From contig JAPKXY010000028.1 in assembly GCA_026394605.1 (NCBI GenBank), positions 1-61,778 on the forward strand: a DNA stretch of 61,778 bases. Direction: 5' to 3'. This document shows positions 34,349-42,945 of this stretch, piece after piece. Numbering within the stretch: position 1 is the first letter of the stretch; each line of letters opens with the position of its first letter. This DNA comes from Methanoregula sp. Its GTDB lineage: Archaea > Halobacteriota > Methanomicrobia > Methanomicrobiales > Methanospirillaceae. Both the position numbers and the translations under genes were made by a program. The notes beneath the pieces are model-generated. The model did not search any database. It was not told the DNA's origin and was given only the letters and a program-made list of their open reading frames with translations.

Positions 34349-34419
34349 GCGATAGTAGTCTAGCGGCAGGACAGGAGCTTCCCAAGCTTCTAACCCGGGT
34401 TCGATCCCCGGCTATCGCA
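34349..34419 (+). tRNA. tRNA-Gly (anticodon CCC)
   Basis: The acceptor stem GCGATAG pairs with CTATCGC, the D arm is GTCTAGCGGCAGGAC, the anticodon stem-loop GGAGC-TTCCCAA-GCTTC shows anticodon CCC, and the T arm CCGGGTTCGATCCCCGG is canonical. The discriminator is A and the CCA end is not encoded. It ends 8 nt before the ACT-domain gene, so that mRNA may be released by tRNA 3' processing. Confidence 0.95.
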
Positions 34420-34427
34420 TCACGACT

Positions 34428-35111
34428 ATGGAAACAGAACCAGAACGCTGTGCAATGCGGATCATCGCCGAGAACCGCAAAGGTGTCCTGCGGGACATTG
34501 CGACAGTGATGGCCGCCCATGAAGCAAACATAATGATGATCAGCCAGGAATTGTTCGACTCCGGACCCTTTGCCGGAATGGCGGAGCTCTATTTTGAATA
34601 TGAGCCGGGTCCCGATGATGACCGCGACAGACTTAATGCCGAGCTGAATGATATCCCCTCCGTTCACGAGGTAAAGGGGTACCAGCCGTTCGGCGATATT
34701 TTCGGTTCGCGGGTGATCATCATTGGGGGGGGTGCCCAGGTCGCGCAGGTCGCGGTTGGCGCGGTGAATGAAGCGGACCGGCATAATATCCGCGGTGAGC
34801 GGATCTCGGTGGATACGATCCCGCTTGTCGGGGAGCGAACGCTCGCCCTTGCCGTGGACGCAGTCGCCCGGTTGCCGCGGGCATCGATCCTCGTCCTCGC
34901 CGGATCAATCATGGGTGGCGAGATTTCCAAAGCAGTAGATCGTGTAAGGGAGGCAGGCATTCCCGTAATCGCACTCAACATGGCAGGCAGCGTCCCTGAA
35001 CATGCCGACCTTGTCGTCACCGATCCGATCCAGGCTGGAGTGTTTGCGGTCATGCACATAAGCAGCAAGGCAGTGTTCGATATCTACCGTGTCCGCGGGC
35101 GAGAATTCTGA
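34428..35111 (+). CDS. ACT domain protein (DUF5612 family)
   Basis: The 227-residue protein begins with an ACT regulatory domain (CAMRIIAENRKGVLRDIATV, residues 9-28, extending to about 85), a fold that senses amino acids. The rest is a DUF5612-type domain with a nucleotide-binding look: RVIIIGGGAQVAQVAVGAVN near 105-124, and VLAGSIMGG near 165. It is soluble. The function is unknown. The start is 8 nt after the tRNA-Gly and its stop abuts the threonylcarbamoyl-AMP synthase start. Confidence 0.83.
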   Translation: METEPERCAMRIIAENRKGVLRDIATVMAAHEANIMMISQELFDSGPFAGMAELYFEYEPGPDDDRDRLNAELNDIPSVHEVKGYQPFGDIFGSRVIIIGGGAQVAQVAVGAVNEADRHNIRGERISVDTIPLVGERTLALAVDAVARLPRASILVLAGSIMGGEISKAVDRVREAGIPVIALNMAGSVPEHADLVVTDPIQAGVFAVMHISSKAVFDIYRVRGREF

Positions 35112-35689
35112 TGGATATCATCGAACGGGCGGTCTCGGTGCTGATGCATGACGGCACTGTTGTGTATCCCACGGAAACCGTATACGGGCTGGGCGCGGAT
35201 GCCTTCTCTAATGAGGCAATCCTGAAAGTGTTTGAAGCAAAGAAACGCCCGCTCGGCCAGCCAATTTCAATCGCGGTTTCCGATTTTGACATGCTTGGCG
35301 CAGTCGCCTGCGTGGAATCTCATATGCATGGCTTCATCCAGGAATTCCTCCCCGGCCCGGTCACCGTGGTGCTGAGGGCAAAACATTCCCTTCCTGATAT
35401 ACTAACCGGCGGAACCGGGTTGATCGGCGTGCGCATCCCGGCCCATGAAACTGCCCTGCACCTGATCGAACGGTTCGATGCTCCGATCACGGCGACGAGT
35501 GCAAACCTTCACGGTGCTAAAGATCCTGCTACACCCGACGAATGCACCGTGCCCCGTGACTTTTTCATCGATGGCGGGCGGCTCGCGGGTATGCCGAGCA
35601 CGGTTGTCGATCTCGTGAACCTCAGGATCCTCCGCAGAGGTCTCCGGGTTGAACAAATCGAGCACATGCTTGGTTCTTTTGTAAGGTAA
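35111..35689 (+). CDS. L-threonylcarbamoyladenylate synthase (Sua5/YciO/YrdC)
   Basis: The 192-residue enzyme makes threonylcarbamoyl-AMP from threonine, bicarbonate and ATP, the first step of t6A37 in tRNA. Landmarks are GTVVYPTETVYGLGADAFS (residues 14-32), KKRPLGQPISI near 47, FLPGPVTVVL near 80 and ITATSANLHGA near 127. It is the short YrdC type without the C-terminal Sua5 domain. It overlaps the ACT gene by 1 nt and is followed 6 nt later by a nucleotidyltransferase gene. TrmO at 25832 acts on the same modification. Confidence 0.92.
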   Translation: MDIIERAVSVLMHDGTVVYPTETVYGLGADAFSNEAILKVFEAKKRPLGQPISIAVSDFDMLGAVACVESHMHGFIQEFLPGPVTVVLRAKHSLPDILTGGTGLIGVRIPAHETALHLIERFDAPITATSANLHGAKDPATPDECTVPRDFFIDGGRLAGMPSTVVDLVNLRILRRGLRVEQIEHMLGSFVR

Positions 35690-35695
35690 CACTCC

Positions 35696-36619
35696 ATGAC
35701 CCCGATCCGCCTGCGGGATTTCATCGTGGATGCTGACGGCTGGATCTATGCGGTCTCCACGTATGACAATACAAAAAAAGTCGGGTGTGTCCTTCGGTAC
35801 GTGCCGGACGTATCGGGTGAACGGGTCAGCGTCTCGGGCATCCGGTACCGGAAGTTCGATTTCGAGGACGCCTTTGCGTTCATCGCTGACCATAAACCAC
35901 AGTACCTTGATTCAGTACTTCGTATCCCTGTCAGTGATGTCAGGCAGGTACTCAAGCCGGATCGCGAAATGCCCCGCATCATGGCGCGGAACCGTCATGT
36001 GGCACAACTCGCAGATATTCTGAACGTTCAACCCGGCTGGATTGGTTGCACCGGGTCGCTCCTCTGCGGGCTTGAGAATGAGGACTCTGACATCGATCTT
36101 GTTGTTTACGGGAAACACTGGTTTACCGCCCAGTGTACATTGCGTGATGCAACCGGTGCCGGAACGATCGAAGGGCTCACCCCCAAGATGTGGCGCAGGG
36201 TATATGAAAAGCGGAAGCCGGAGATCCCTTTTGACACGTTCGTTTTGCACGAGGAGCGTAAATGGAACCGCGGTCAGGTTGAGGGCACGTATTTTGATCT
36301 GCTCTTTACGCGCTCGTATGATGAACTTGACCGCATCACGGTTGGGTGCGGTGCGGTGCTCGGAAAAACGACGATCGGGGCGCGGGTGACCGATGCGTCA
36401 TTTGCATTCGACAGCCCGGCTGTCTATGAAATAGAGCACGAGGAGTTCTCCCGTGTGCTCTCGTTCACCCACACCTACTGCGGGCAGGCGCTTGCCGGTG
36501 AAATAATCGAAGCGTGCGGGGTTGCCGAGCAGCACGGAACCGAGCGCTGGCTTGTCGTCGGCACAACGCGGGAAGCGCGGGGGGAGTATATCATCTCCCG
36601 CACCCTGCTTGGCCGCTAA
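35696..36619 (+). CDS. Predicted nucleotidyltransferase (pol beta superfamily)
   Basis: A 307-residue protein whose central region has the nucleotidyltransferase signature GCTGSLLCGLENEDSDIDLV (about residues 117-136): the GS pair and the Asp-x-Asp pattern that binds two magnesium ions. The first 90 residues are a beta-rich domain (RLRDFIVDADGWIYAVSTYD) and the last 80 another beta region. It resembles archaeal COG-type predicted nucleotidyltransferases; the substrate is unknown. The gene is in an operon with Sua5/YrdC and ACT and is convergent with the Cas4-like gene. Confidence 0.78.
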   Translation: MTPIRLRDFIVDADGWIYAVSTYDNTKKVGCVLRYVPDVSGERVSVSGIRYRKFDFEDAFAFIADHKPQYLDSVLRIPVSDVRQVLKPDREMPRIMARNRHVAQLADILNVQPGWIGCTGSLLCGLENEDSDIDLVVYGKHWFTAQCTLRDATGAGTIEGLTPKMWRRVYEKRKPEIPFDTFVLHEERKWNRGQVEGTYFDLLFTRSYDELDRITVGCGAVLGKTTIGARVTDASFAFDSPAVYEIEHEEFSRVLSFTHTYCGQALAGEIIEACGVAEQHGTERWLVVGTTREARGEYIISRTLLGR

Positions 36620-37276
36620 TTACATCAGTTCAGATAACCGTTTCCCGCTGATTTTCCCGCTTCTGTTTTCCGCGCACCGCTCATTCTCATTATACCTGCA
36701 CCGGGCACAGGGGGCATTGAGCTGCCGGTGCGGGACTTCCCCTTCACGGATCGATCGCACCTTATGCAGGGTTGCCAGCAACTGCCGCCGGTCGCGGGGC
36801 TGAACAGTATGAAACCGCGACACACCAGCCGGGATGTATTCCACATATCCGCCGGCGACCTCTTTTCCGGTCATTTCCTGCAGGCAGAGTGCATAGCCTG
36901 CGATCCGCAGCCGGTCGGCACTGTAGGTGCCAAATGGGAGTGCATCAGCTGCCCGGATGATTGAGAATGCGCCGTCAGCAACGATCCGGTCCACCATGCC
37001 CACGATACCGTACCGTGCGGATACCACCCGCACATCGGTCTGGGTTGCCGGTTTCCAGTCCTTGCCATTGCATGCAGAAATGCAGGAGTCCAGAAACGAC
37101 CGAAGCATAGGATCGATGCCAGGATGGACTGTGGACACCTCTTTCCAGATTACGTCTGAATCCAAGGGTGTGCCGAGGTGGTATGAGAGCTGTTTGCAGG
37201 CGGCATACCGGTCGGATTCAGTGACCGGTTCGCTTCGATCAAAATAGTACCGCACCGGGCACGTATGGCAGTGCAC
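36620..37276 (-). CDS. Cas4/RecB-like PD-(D/E)XK family protein, stand-alone
   Basis: The 218-residue protein has the cysteine arrangement of Cas4-type nucleases: CHTCPVRYYFDRSEPV at the N-terminus and CARCRYNENERC near the C-terminus, which together would hold an iron-sulfur cluster. The nuclease core shows GIVGMVDRIVADGAFSI near residue 95, but the expected catalytic Lys of the ExK pair is not clear (SIIRAADALPFG), so activity is doubtful. The frame stays open upstream with family-like residues (KADAVAVSDLV) but I see no ATG there; the GTG at 37276 is the first usable start. No other cas gene or array is in the window. Confidence 0.72.
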   Translation of the reverse strand: MHCHTCPVRYYFDRSEPVTESDRYAACKQLSYHLGTPLDSDVIWKEVSTVHPGIDPMLRSFLDSCISACNGKDWKPATQTDVRVVSARYGIVGMVDRIVADGAFSIIRAADALPFGTYSADRLRIAGYALCLQEMTGKEVAGGYVEYIPAGVSRFHTVQPRDRRQLLATLHKVRSIREGEVPHRQLNAPCARCRYNENERCAENRSGKISGKRLSELM

Positions 37277-37410
37277 GAGATCCGAAACCGCGACTGCATC
37301 CGCTTTGCCCTTCAGGATGATTCCTCATACAGCATGGGAAACCAATCGGATTATACTTATTGTACCGTATTTTATTGAAGCAGAGCAGGAACCTTTTAAA
37401 AAAACCACTG

Positions 37411-37458
37411 ACCAACGTTTTCTTACCCGGATGAAAATGTAACCAACGTTTTCATACC
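37411..37458. promoter_or_regulatory. Two 17-bp direct repeats before the DUF3467 gene
   Basis: ACCAACGTTTTCTTACC (37411-37427) recurs as ACCAACGTTTTCATACC (37442-37458), 31 bp apart, that is three helical turns, with one mismatch. They lie between a TATA-like TTTTAAAAAAA (about 37393-37403) and the ATG at 37480, so a bound protein would block or stall initiation. Confidence 0.5.
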
Positions 37459-37479
37459 TGCACGGCAAACCTACTCTGC

Positions 37480-37776
37480 ATGACCGGACAGGAAATTTCC
37501 GTAAATATCCCGCAGACCCTCGATCCCGTGTACAGCAACATGATCCAGATCGCGTACAAGGAGGACGAATTCACGTTCGTCTTTTTGCACCAGATCCCTG
37601 CTGTCAACCAGGCACGGGCAAAGGCGATCGTCTCCATCACACCCACGCATGCAAAGAACCTTCTTGCCGTCCTTCAGAAGACGGTGACTGACTACGAAGA
37701 GAAGTTCGGGAAGATCACGGCACCCATAGAAAAACAGGGAAACGGGAGCGTCACCACCCTCCGCGGATACTCCTGA
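37480..37776 (+). CDS. DUF3467 family protein
   Basis: The 98-residue protein matches DUF3467: PVYSNMIQIAYKEDEFTFVF (residues 18-37), ...ARAKAIVSITPTHAKNLLAV and a C-terminal VTDYEEKFGKI. Members are widespread small proteins of unknown function found in bacteria and archaea. There is no signal peptide. It is monocistronic, with a promoter bearing two direct repeats, and is followed by tRNA-Thr. Confidence 0.85.
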   Translation: MTGQEISVNIPQTLDPVYSNMIQIAYKEDEFTFVFLHQIPAVNQARAKAIVSITPTHAKNLLAVLQKTVTDYEEKFGKITAPIEKQGNGSVTTLRGYS

Positions 37777-37821
37777 ACAGACATTTTATTATCGCAAAAG
37801 GTCGATATTGTGAGGTATTGC

Positions 37822-37893
37822 GCCGCCGTGGCTTAGCGGCATAGCGGCTGATTCGTAATCAGCAGGTCGGGGGTTCAAGTCCCCCCGGCGGCT
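37822..37893 (+). tRNA. tRNA-Thr (anticodon CGT)
   Basis: Acceptor stem GCCGCCG pairs with CGGCGGC. The D arm is GCTTAGCGGCATAGC, the anticodon arm GCTGA-TTCGTAA-TCAGC gives anticodon CGT, and the T arm GGGGGTTCAAGTCCCCC is canonical. The discriminator is T, as usual for archaeal tRNA-Thr. CCA is not encoded. Confidence 0.95.
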
Positions 37894-38043
37894 TCATCAC
37901 CAAAAGTTCAAAAATGTTACTCACCGCCATTTTTCTCTCCATCCCTCATCGGGTCTGCGAAGTACCGTAAGCAGAATCAGAAAGTCGGTGGCGGCATTCG
38001 ATCGAGCCGCTTATCTTGCTTCCATGCCTATATTGAATACCTG

Positions 38044-38580
38044 ATGACGGACATTCCAATTCCGAAACCGCCAAGGCTTGCCTTACATGCCATCTTCACG
38101 ATCCTCTGCCTTGTAATGGCGCCGCTTGCCATCGCAGAAATGGCAGGAATCCCATTGCTCCACATGATTTCATTTATCGGTGCGATCCTGATTTTCCAGC
38201 CGTTCGCAGCATCCGTCGGGCTTGTCCTAGGTATTGTCCCATGGGCAATCTTTGCTATCATGGTTTCAGTTGGGATCGGGGCAGTCATCGGTATCCTTGC
38301 GCTCTGCGACGTTTTTGCCCGGCGCTCGCACAGGCTCAATAGGATGATCCAGAAAGTACACGAGCGGACACAGCAATCAACCGGATTCCAGAAGTACGGG
38401 ATGCTGATGTTTATACCGTTCATCTGGGTGCCGGGGCTCGGGCTCTATGGCTGCACGCTCATCGCATGGTTGTTTGAGTGGCGGCGTTCGTATCACATCG
38501 CTGTTCTGGTCTCATCATGGATTGTTGCCGTGGCCATCGTCCTTACTGCGTCACTGGGAATTGCAATCGCCATATCTTGA
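38044..38580 (+). CDS. COG2426-like small membrane protein (putative small multidrug export family)
   Basis: A 178-residue polytopic protein with four to five hydrophobic segments at about 12-30, 38-60, 62-90, 118-140 and 150-175. The features PFIWVPGLGLYGC near residue 120 and the Arg/Lys-rich cytosolic loop around 95-110 (ARRSHRLNRMIQKVHER) fit the COG2426 group, annotated as putative small multidrug export. That function is unproven; transport in general is the safe reading. It stands alone. Confidence 0.75.
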   Translation: MTDIPIPKPPRLALHAIFTILCLVMAPLAIAEMAGIPLLHMISFIGAILIFQPFAASVGLVLGIVPWAIFAIMVSVGIGAVIGILALCDVFARRSHRLNRMIQKVHERTQQSTGFQKYGMLMFIPFIWVPGLGLYGCTLIAWLFEWRRSYHIAVLVSSWIVAVAIVLTASLGIAIAIS

Positions 38581-38705
38581 TGAGTATCCTTGTGGAATTG
38601 GGCAGGCAGGTGCCCATACCTCTGAAATGTGGTGTGAGGCAAAAAAATAAAAATACGAGAGAGGTTATATGATAATTATTAATTGTTGCCCCAGGGTTTT
38701 GGTAT

Positions 38706-38867
38706 ATGGACGAAGAGATGAAAAAAATAATCAAAGATGTCTTTTGCGAGAAAATTGAATCCGGGGAATTGGATGAGATGAACAATAAAAAGTTAAAGAA
38801 CATTATATCAGATATCCTTACAGAAAAGTTAATTTCTCAATTAAAAAAAGATCCTGAACTCAAATAA
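38706..38867 (+). CDS. AT-rich small ORF, charged helical protein
   Basis: A 53-residue ORF, below the usual length cutoff. It starts MDEEMKKIIKDVFCEKIESG and is very rich in Lys, Glu, Asp and Ile; a long helix is expected. The base composition (mostly A and T, AAA/ATA codons) is unlike the GC-rich neighbours, which suggests recent transfer or a young gene. A TATA-like ATTATTAATTG lies about 25 nt upstream. No family is recognised. Confidence 0.5.
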   Translation: MDEEMKKIIKDVFCEKIESGELDEMNNKKLKNIISDILTEKLISQLKKDPELK

Positions 38868-38998
38868 AAAATGGACGTGGGTAATATTTTTCTTCATACT
38901 CTTCTTGTGCGGGTCACAAACAACGGGCAGGTATCAAAGGCGATTTTTTCGGGTTTTCTGGATCAATGCATAATTATGAAAGCGGCGAAATCCCGTAA

Positions 38999-39205
38999 TC
39001 AATGACTCTGGAGATAAATCAGCAACCTGCATTTTCCTTCAGCTGCATGGGTAACCGGATATGCTTCAATAGGATGTGACATATAGTGCAGGCACTTTTC
39101 TCCGATACATTCCTTTTCACCACGCGCATTTGCCATAGAAATCGGACAGACCCTCATTACAGTATCTTGATTCTCATGGTCGAATTGTATTTTGATAGTC
39201 CGCAT
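38999..39205 (-). CDS. Small cysteine-rich protein, possible metal or Fe-S binder
   Basis: About 68 residues if it starts at MRTIKIQFDHENQDTVMRVC; an extension to the ATG at 39259 is possible. The cysteine spacing CPISMANARGEKECIGEKC then KCRLL, four in all, resembles small methanogen proteins that end CxGxxC...GxC. Function unknown. The region is otherwise empty on both strands, which supports coding, but the start has no clear ribosome binding site. Confidence 0.5.
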   Translation of the reverse strand: MRTIKIQFDHENQDTVMRVCPISMANARGEKECIGEKCLHYMSHPIEAYPVTHAAEGKCRLLIYLQSH

Positions 39206-39342
39206 TCCAGGAAGACAAGCGCGATTCGTACCTGCACAAAATTTCGACAAATACGTCATTTCTCAAGCAGCTCTGATCCGCCAGCGGTTAATCATCGCAC
39301 GCAAACACGTATCATTTCAGACTCCCAATCACTTTTGAGCCG

Positions 39343-40833
39343 ATGAATACCCGCGAGATCGTCTCCACGGCAACATATCTTGCATCTACCAAGCCAGCCT
39401 TTCTCCTTTCGGAGCTCTGCACGTATCTCACGGGTGATGTCCCGGTCACTGAATTGTACCGTTCACTCTCCCCCCATCTCCACCGGCTCGGTCTGGCAGC
39501 CACCGAAGTTGACGGCGATTACAAGATCTCACGGATACAGAAACCGGCGGTGTACTTGCTCAATACTGATGAACGTAAACGGATTGACGCTTTTTTTGCC
39601 GCCTGCAAGATCCCCGCTATTCTTGAACGCGCAATCGAAGAGTATATTACAAAAAAAGTAGGCAAATCGTGGGATGACCCCGTCATACTCGAACGGCTCC
39701 GCAGAGCGGTCGTTGCCCAGAAAGACGATTACTGGAAGCCATCACAGCGGAGAAGATTACAGTATACGAAAGGGTACAGAGTACTCAGTTATCTTGCCTA
39801 CCACTTCCCGGTCTACTTTATGCAGACCGGACACCTGCTTGCCATGCTCGCCCGCGACGGGCTGTTGAAAAAAACCATGACGGTGCTGGATGCCGGCACC
39901 GGGCCGGGGGTCGTCCCGCTCGCGATCGCGGAGTTCTATTCACGGCTGGATGATGCAACCGCAACGGTGTATTCGGTAGAACGTTCGGAGGAGCACATCG
40001 AGGCGTTCATGTTCCTGCGGGAGCAGTGCACACACAAGGGAGCAACCGCCAGTATCAAACCCCCGATCAGGGCGGATATCACCACCTTTGACCCTGCACA
40101 AATTCCGCAGCAGGTCGACCTGCTGGTCTTTTCCAATGTCCTTAACGAACTGATTGACCTTTCACTGGAACAGCGTGCGGATCTCGTCATGAGATTTGCA
40201 GAACGGCTCTCACCGGACGGATCGATTCTCATTGTTGAACCCGCTGAAGAGGCAACATCAACTCAGATGCGGATGCTGTCGCTCACCTTAAAAAAGCGGG
40301 GACTTTCCCTCCACAGCCCCTGTTCGTTTGTCTGGGGTACCAACTGTACACCGGACCGATGCTGGAGTTTTGTGACCGCACCATCCATCATGCCTACACG
40401 TCTGATGGAGACACTTGCAGCATGCAACGAGCCGTTCCGGTACGTAAACACCGATATCAAATACAGTTACGTGGTGCTCCGGAAGGATGGGAAAACAAAG
40501 GAAAAGTACCGTGTGCCATCAGGATCACAGGTTTTACGATTGTCACAGATCCACCGCCATGTGGATAAACGGGTCAATATCATTGCCGCAAAGATGTCAG
40601 AGGAACTCGGCAATGCAAAGACCCACATGTTCCGGCTCTGCGATGGTTCTGCAGAAAAACCGGTGTATGCGGTGGCGCCCTCTTACCATATCACAATAGG
40701 GAATGAGGGAATTGTTTCTGCACCGTATGGATCAATCCTTGAACTGGACAATGTGCTGGTGAGGTACAATCCGAAGCACGATGCGTATAATGTGCTGGTG
40801 AACCGGAAGACGCGGATACGGCAACATGACTGA
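39343..40833 (+). CDS. Rsm22-like (mitochondrial small ribosomal subunit type) methyltransferase
   Basis: The 496-residue protein has an N-terminal helical part (1-110), a SAM-binding Rossmann domain (MTVLDAGTGPGVVPLAIAEF near 180-200; DLLVFSNVLNELIDLS near 260) and a cysteine cluster (NCTPDRCWSFV near 330) that in Rsm22 proteins binds iron-sulfur. The C-terminal about 100 residues form a small beta domain. Family members are tied to small ribosomal subunit assembly. The 3' end of this gene is present again as a decayed copy at 42946-43062, beyond the adhesin gene. Confidence 0.85.
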   Translation: MNTREIVSTATYLASTKPAFLLSELCTYLTGDVPVTELYRSLSPHLHRLGLAATEVDGDYKISRIQKPAVYLLNTDERKRIDAFFAACKIPAILERAIEEYITKKVGKSWDDPVILERLRRAVVAQKDDYWKPSQRRRLQYTKGYRVLSYLAYHFPVYFMQTGHLLAMLARDGLLKKTMTVLDAGTGPGVVPLAIAEFYSRLDDATATVYSVERSEEHIEAFMFLREQCTHKGATASIKPPIRADITTFDPAQIPQQVDLLVFSNVLNELIDLSLEQRADLVMRFAERLSPDGSILIVEPAEEATSTQMRMLSLTLKKRGLSLHSPCSFVWGTNCTPDRCWSFVTAPSIMPTRLMETLAACNEPFRYVNTDIKYSYVVLRKDGKTKEKYRVPSGSQVLRLSQIHRHVDKRVNIIAAKMSEELGNAKTHMFRLCDGSAEKPVYAVAPSYHITIGNEGIVSAPYGSILELDNVLVRYNPKHDAYNVLVNRKTRIRQHD

Positions 40834-40907
40834 CCGATCTGAATGTTGATTTGTGCGGTTCAATGGTCGTTATCACCATTGTCGGAATCTTAAAAAGGAA
40901 GACCGGG

Positions 40908-42818
40908 TCACTCCAGAATCGTGTAACCGTTTGGCAGAGTGCCATACAGGGCGTCCGTGTTGGTCACCCGTACATCAGTCACCCCGACTACGACAGCTTC
41001 CGGAATATTAAACGATGTAGTGATCTGGGTGGATGTGACGGTACCAGCCGGGGCTGTATATATCAGGGTGGCTCCCCGGTATAACCTGACCTGTGCTCCC
41101 GTCAGGAAATTTGTTCCGGTCACTACTACCGGGCTAATAACCATACCATCCCTGCCTTGGACCGGACTGATCGCGGTAACGGTTGGCGGGGGATTTGTAA
41201 TTGCGAACCTGCCAGTCCGTACCCCCGTACTCCCATCAGTATTTTTCACGCTGACACCATACGAGCCGGCAGGCGCACTGGAGGGGATATTAAGTGTACC
41301 GGTTATCTGGGTGGATGAAACCACATTAACACCGGTCAGGTTGATCCTGGTGCCACTGAGGTAATAATCCACGAGTGCTCCCGGCTGAAATCCAGTTCCC
41401 GCAAGGTTTGTGATACTCACGGATGTATCCCTGACACCAGTTGCTGGGGTGCTCGTCGAGATGCTAGGTGTCGGGCTGTTGACTGTAAAGTAAGCCGCTC
41501 GTACCGCTCCCCTTCCATCAGGGATGGTCACGGCAAGGTTCCATGAGCCTACCTGTGCATTGAGAAGATCAAAGGTGCAGGTGATCTGTGTGGGTGACAC
41601 AACAACGACACTGGTTCCGAATATATCAGGATAACCCGTCCGGTTAAGTTTGACGGTTGAACCGCTGACAAAATTTGTGCCGGTAATGGTCATGCTGACT
41701 GGCCAGCCGCGGTTTCCGGCAGTCGGTGAACGTGCGGTTATTGTCGGAGTGGTGCTGATTACCGTGAACCTGCCAGTCTGTACTCCCGTTATACCGTCAG
41801 TATTTTTCACGCTGACACCATACGAGCCGGCCGGGGCTGTGAGAGGAATGGTTAGCGTACCGGTTATCTGAGTGGGAGAGACCACATTGACACCAGTCAG
41901 GTTGATTCTGGTGCCCCCCAGATAATAATCCACGAGCGCTCCGGGCTGGAAATAATTGCCTGCCAGGTTTATGATGGTGATCGTTGCACCCTGGGCACCA
42001 GTCGCCGGAGTACTCGTCGAGATGGTAGGTGTCGGGCTGCTTAAAGTAAAGTAATTTGCCCGCATGCCCGATCGTCCGTCGGGGTTGGTCACCACGACAT
42101 TATAGTTTGGTGGGCTTGCAGCCTTTGAAAGAAGGTCATAGGTACAGATCAACTGGGTGGAAGAGACATAGGTGCAGGTTGTCGCAGGGATATCAGGAGA
42201 TCCGGTCCTGTTCAGTTTTGATGTTGATCCGCTGAAAAAGTTAGTGCCCGTGATTCTCTCAATCACCGGCCAGCCACGGTATCCGGTTGTATTGGTGATG
42301 CTGATAACCGTTGGTAGGGGGTAGGGAGATCCGCTTTCAGCCGTACTCCAGTTTGCAATGAGGACGTGTGATGATTCATCGATAAGCCGTACACTGATCG
42401 GGCCTGGATGGAGCGGCTGGGCAGTTGTGGACGCGATGTCGGTATTTTTATTGGTAATATTGAAGCCACCCGTGCGGTTATAGTATACAAAAAGGGTAGT
42501 ACCCGGGCTAAATGTATCGACCCCGCGAAGTGGTAGTGCACGATAGCTGCCTGAAGTGTTGTCGATCCAGACACTCATCATATATTGTCCCTGACTGGCC
42601 GTGTTCAGGTACGCAGTGTCACCGGCCTTGTTGAACAAAACGATTACATTTTTAGTATTAATCGTCTGGGTGCTGATATCCACTGCGATGTAGGCGGATT
42701 TTTCGGTCAGGTTGATGAAGCCGCCTAAAAGGCCACCGATAATTGCAACCAGTATCACCACTAGCACGATGATCAGGGTTGTTGCGATAATTTCGCTTAA
42801 TGCACGGTCGCTTTTCAT
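40908..42818 (-). CDS. Type IV pilin-like surface protein with IPT/TIG repeats
   Basis: The N-terminus MKSDRALSEIIATTLIIVLV is a class III (prepilin-type) signal, cut before the Ser-Glu by an archaeal prepilin peptidase, so the hydrophobic helix would pack into a pilus or anchor the protein. The first about 150 residues form the pilin-like head. Five or so IPT/TIG immunoglobulin-like repeats follow, with repeating phrases such as GTRINLTGVNVVSPTQITGT and APAGSYGVSVKNTDG. Such repeats support adhesion. Repeats two and four are nearly identical in DNA. Last gene of the pilin-like series, about 75 nt from the convergent Rsm22 gene. Confidence 0.85.
   Translation of the reverse strand: MKSDRALSEIIATTLIIVLVVILVAIIGGLLGGFINLTEKSAYIAVDISTQTINTKNVIVLFNKAGDTAYLNTASQGQYMMSVWIDNTSGSYRALPLRGVDTFSPGTTLFVYYNRTGGFNITNKNTDIASTTAQPLHPGPISVRLIDESSHVLIANWSTAESGSPYPLPTVISITNTTGYRGWPVIERITGTNFFSGSTSKLNRTGSPDIPATTCTYVSSTQLICTYDLLSKAASPPNYNVVVTNPDGRSGMRANYFTLSSPTPTISTSTPATGAQGATITIINLAGNYFQPGALVDYYLGGTRINLTGVNVVSPTQITGTLTIPLTAPAGSYGVSVKNTDGITGVQTGRFTVISTTPTITARSPTAGNRGWPVSMTITGTNFVSGSTVKLNRTGYPDIFGTSVVVVSPTQITCTFDLLNAQVGSWNLAVTIPDGRGAVRAAYFTVNSPTPSISTSTPATGVRDTSVSITNLAGTGFQPGALVDYYLSGTRINLTGVNVVSSTQITGTLNIPSSAPAGSYGVSVKNTDGSTGVRTGRFAITNPPPTVTAISPVQGRDGMVISPVVVTGTNFLTGAQVRLYRGATLIYTAPAGTVTSTQITTSFNIPEAVVVGVTDVRVTNTDALYGTLPNGYTILE
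41210..42010 (-). repeat. Long internal DNA repeats within the IPT/TIG adhesin gene
   Basis: Two segments, about 41210-41470 and 41750-42030, are nearly identical over stretches such as CACGCTGACACCATACGAGC and GTACCGGTTATCTG, and encode paired IPT units. The high DNA identity points to recent unequal recombination, and the repeat number probably varies between strains. Confidence 0.7.
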
Positions 42819-42945
42819 GATATTGACTAAGAGAACAATTCCCCTGAAATCTATATAAAATAATGGGAGTTTGGTAAACCGTTGCTGGGCGTGCGTGATG
42901 ATTTATCGAGCGAGATGAGTCGTTTCAGTACTATCCTTACGTTGG

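Noticed and set aside
36620-37276. CRISPR-Cas locus suggested by the Cas4-like gene
   Set aside because: No repeat-spacer array and no cas1, cas2 or effector gene is found anywhere in the window, so only a solitary Cas4-like protein is reported.
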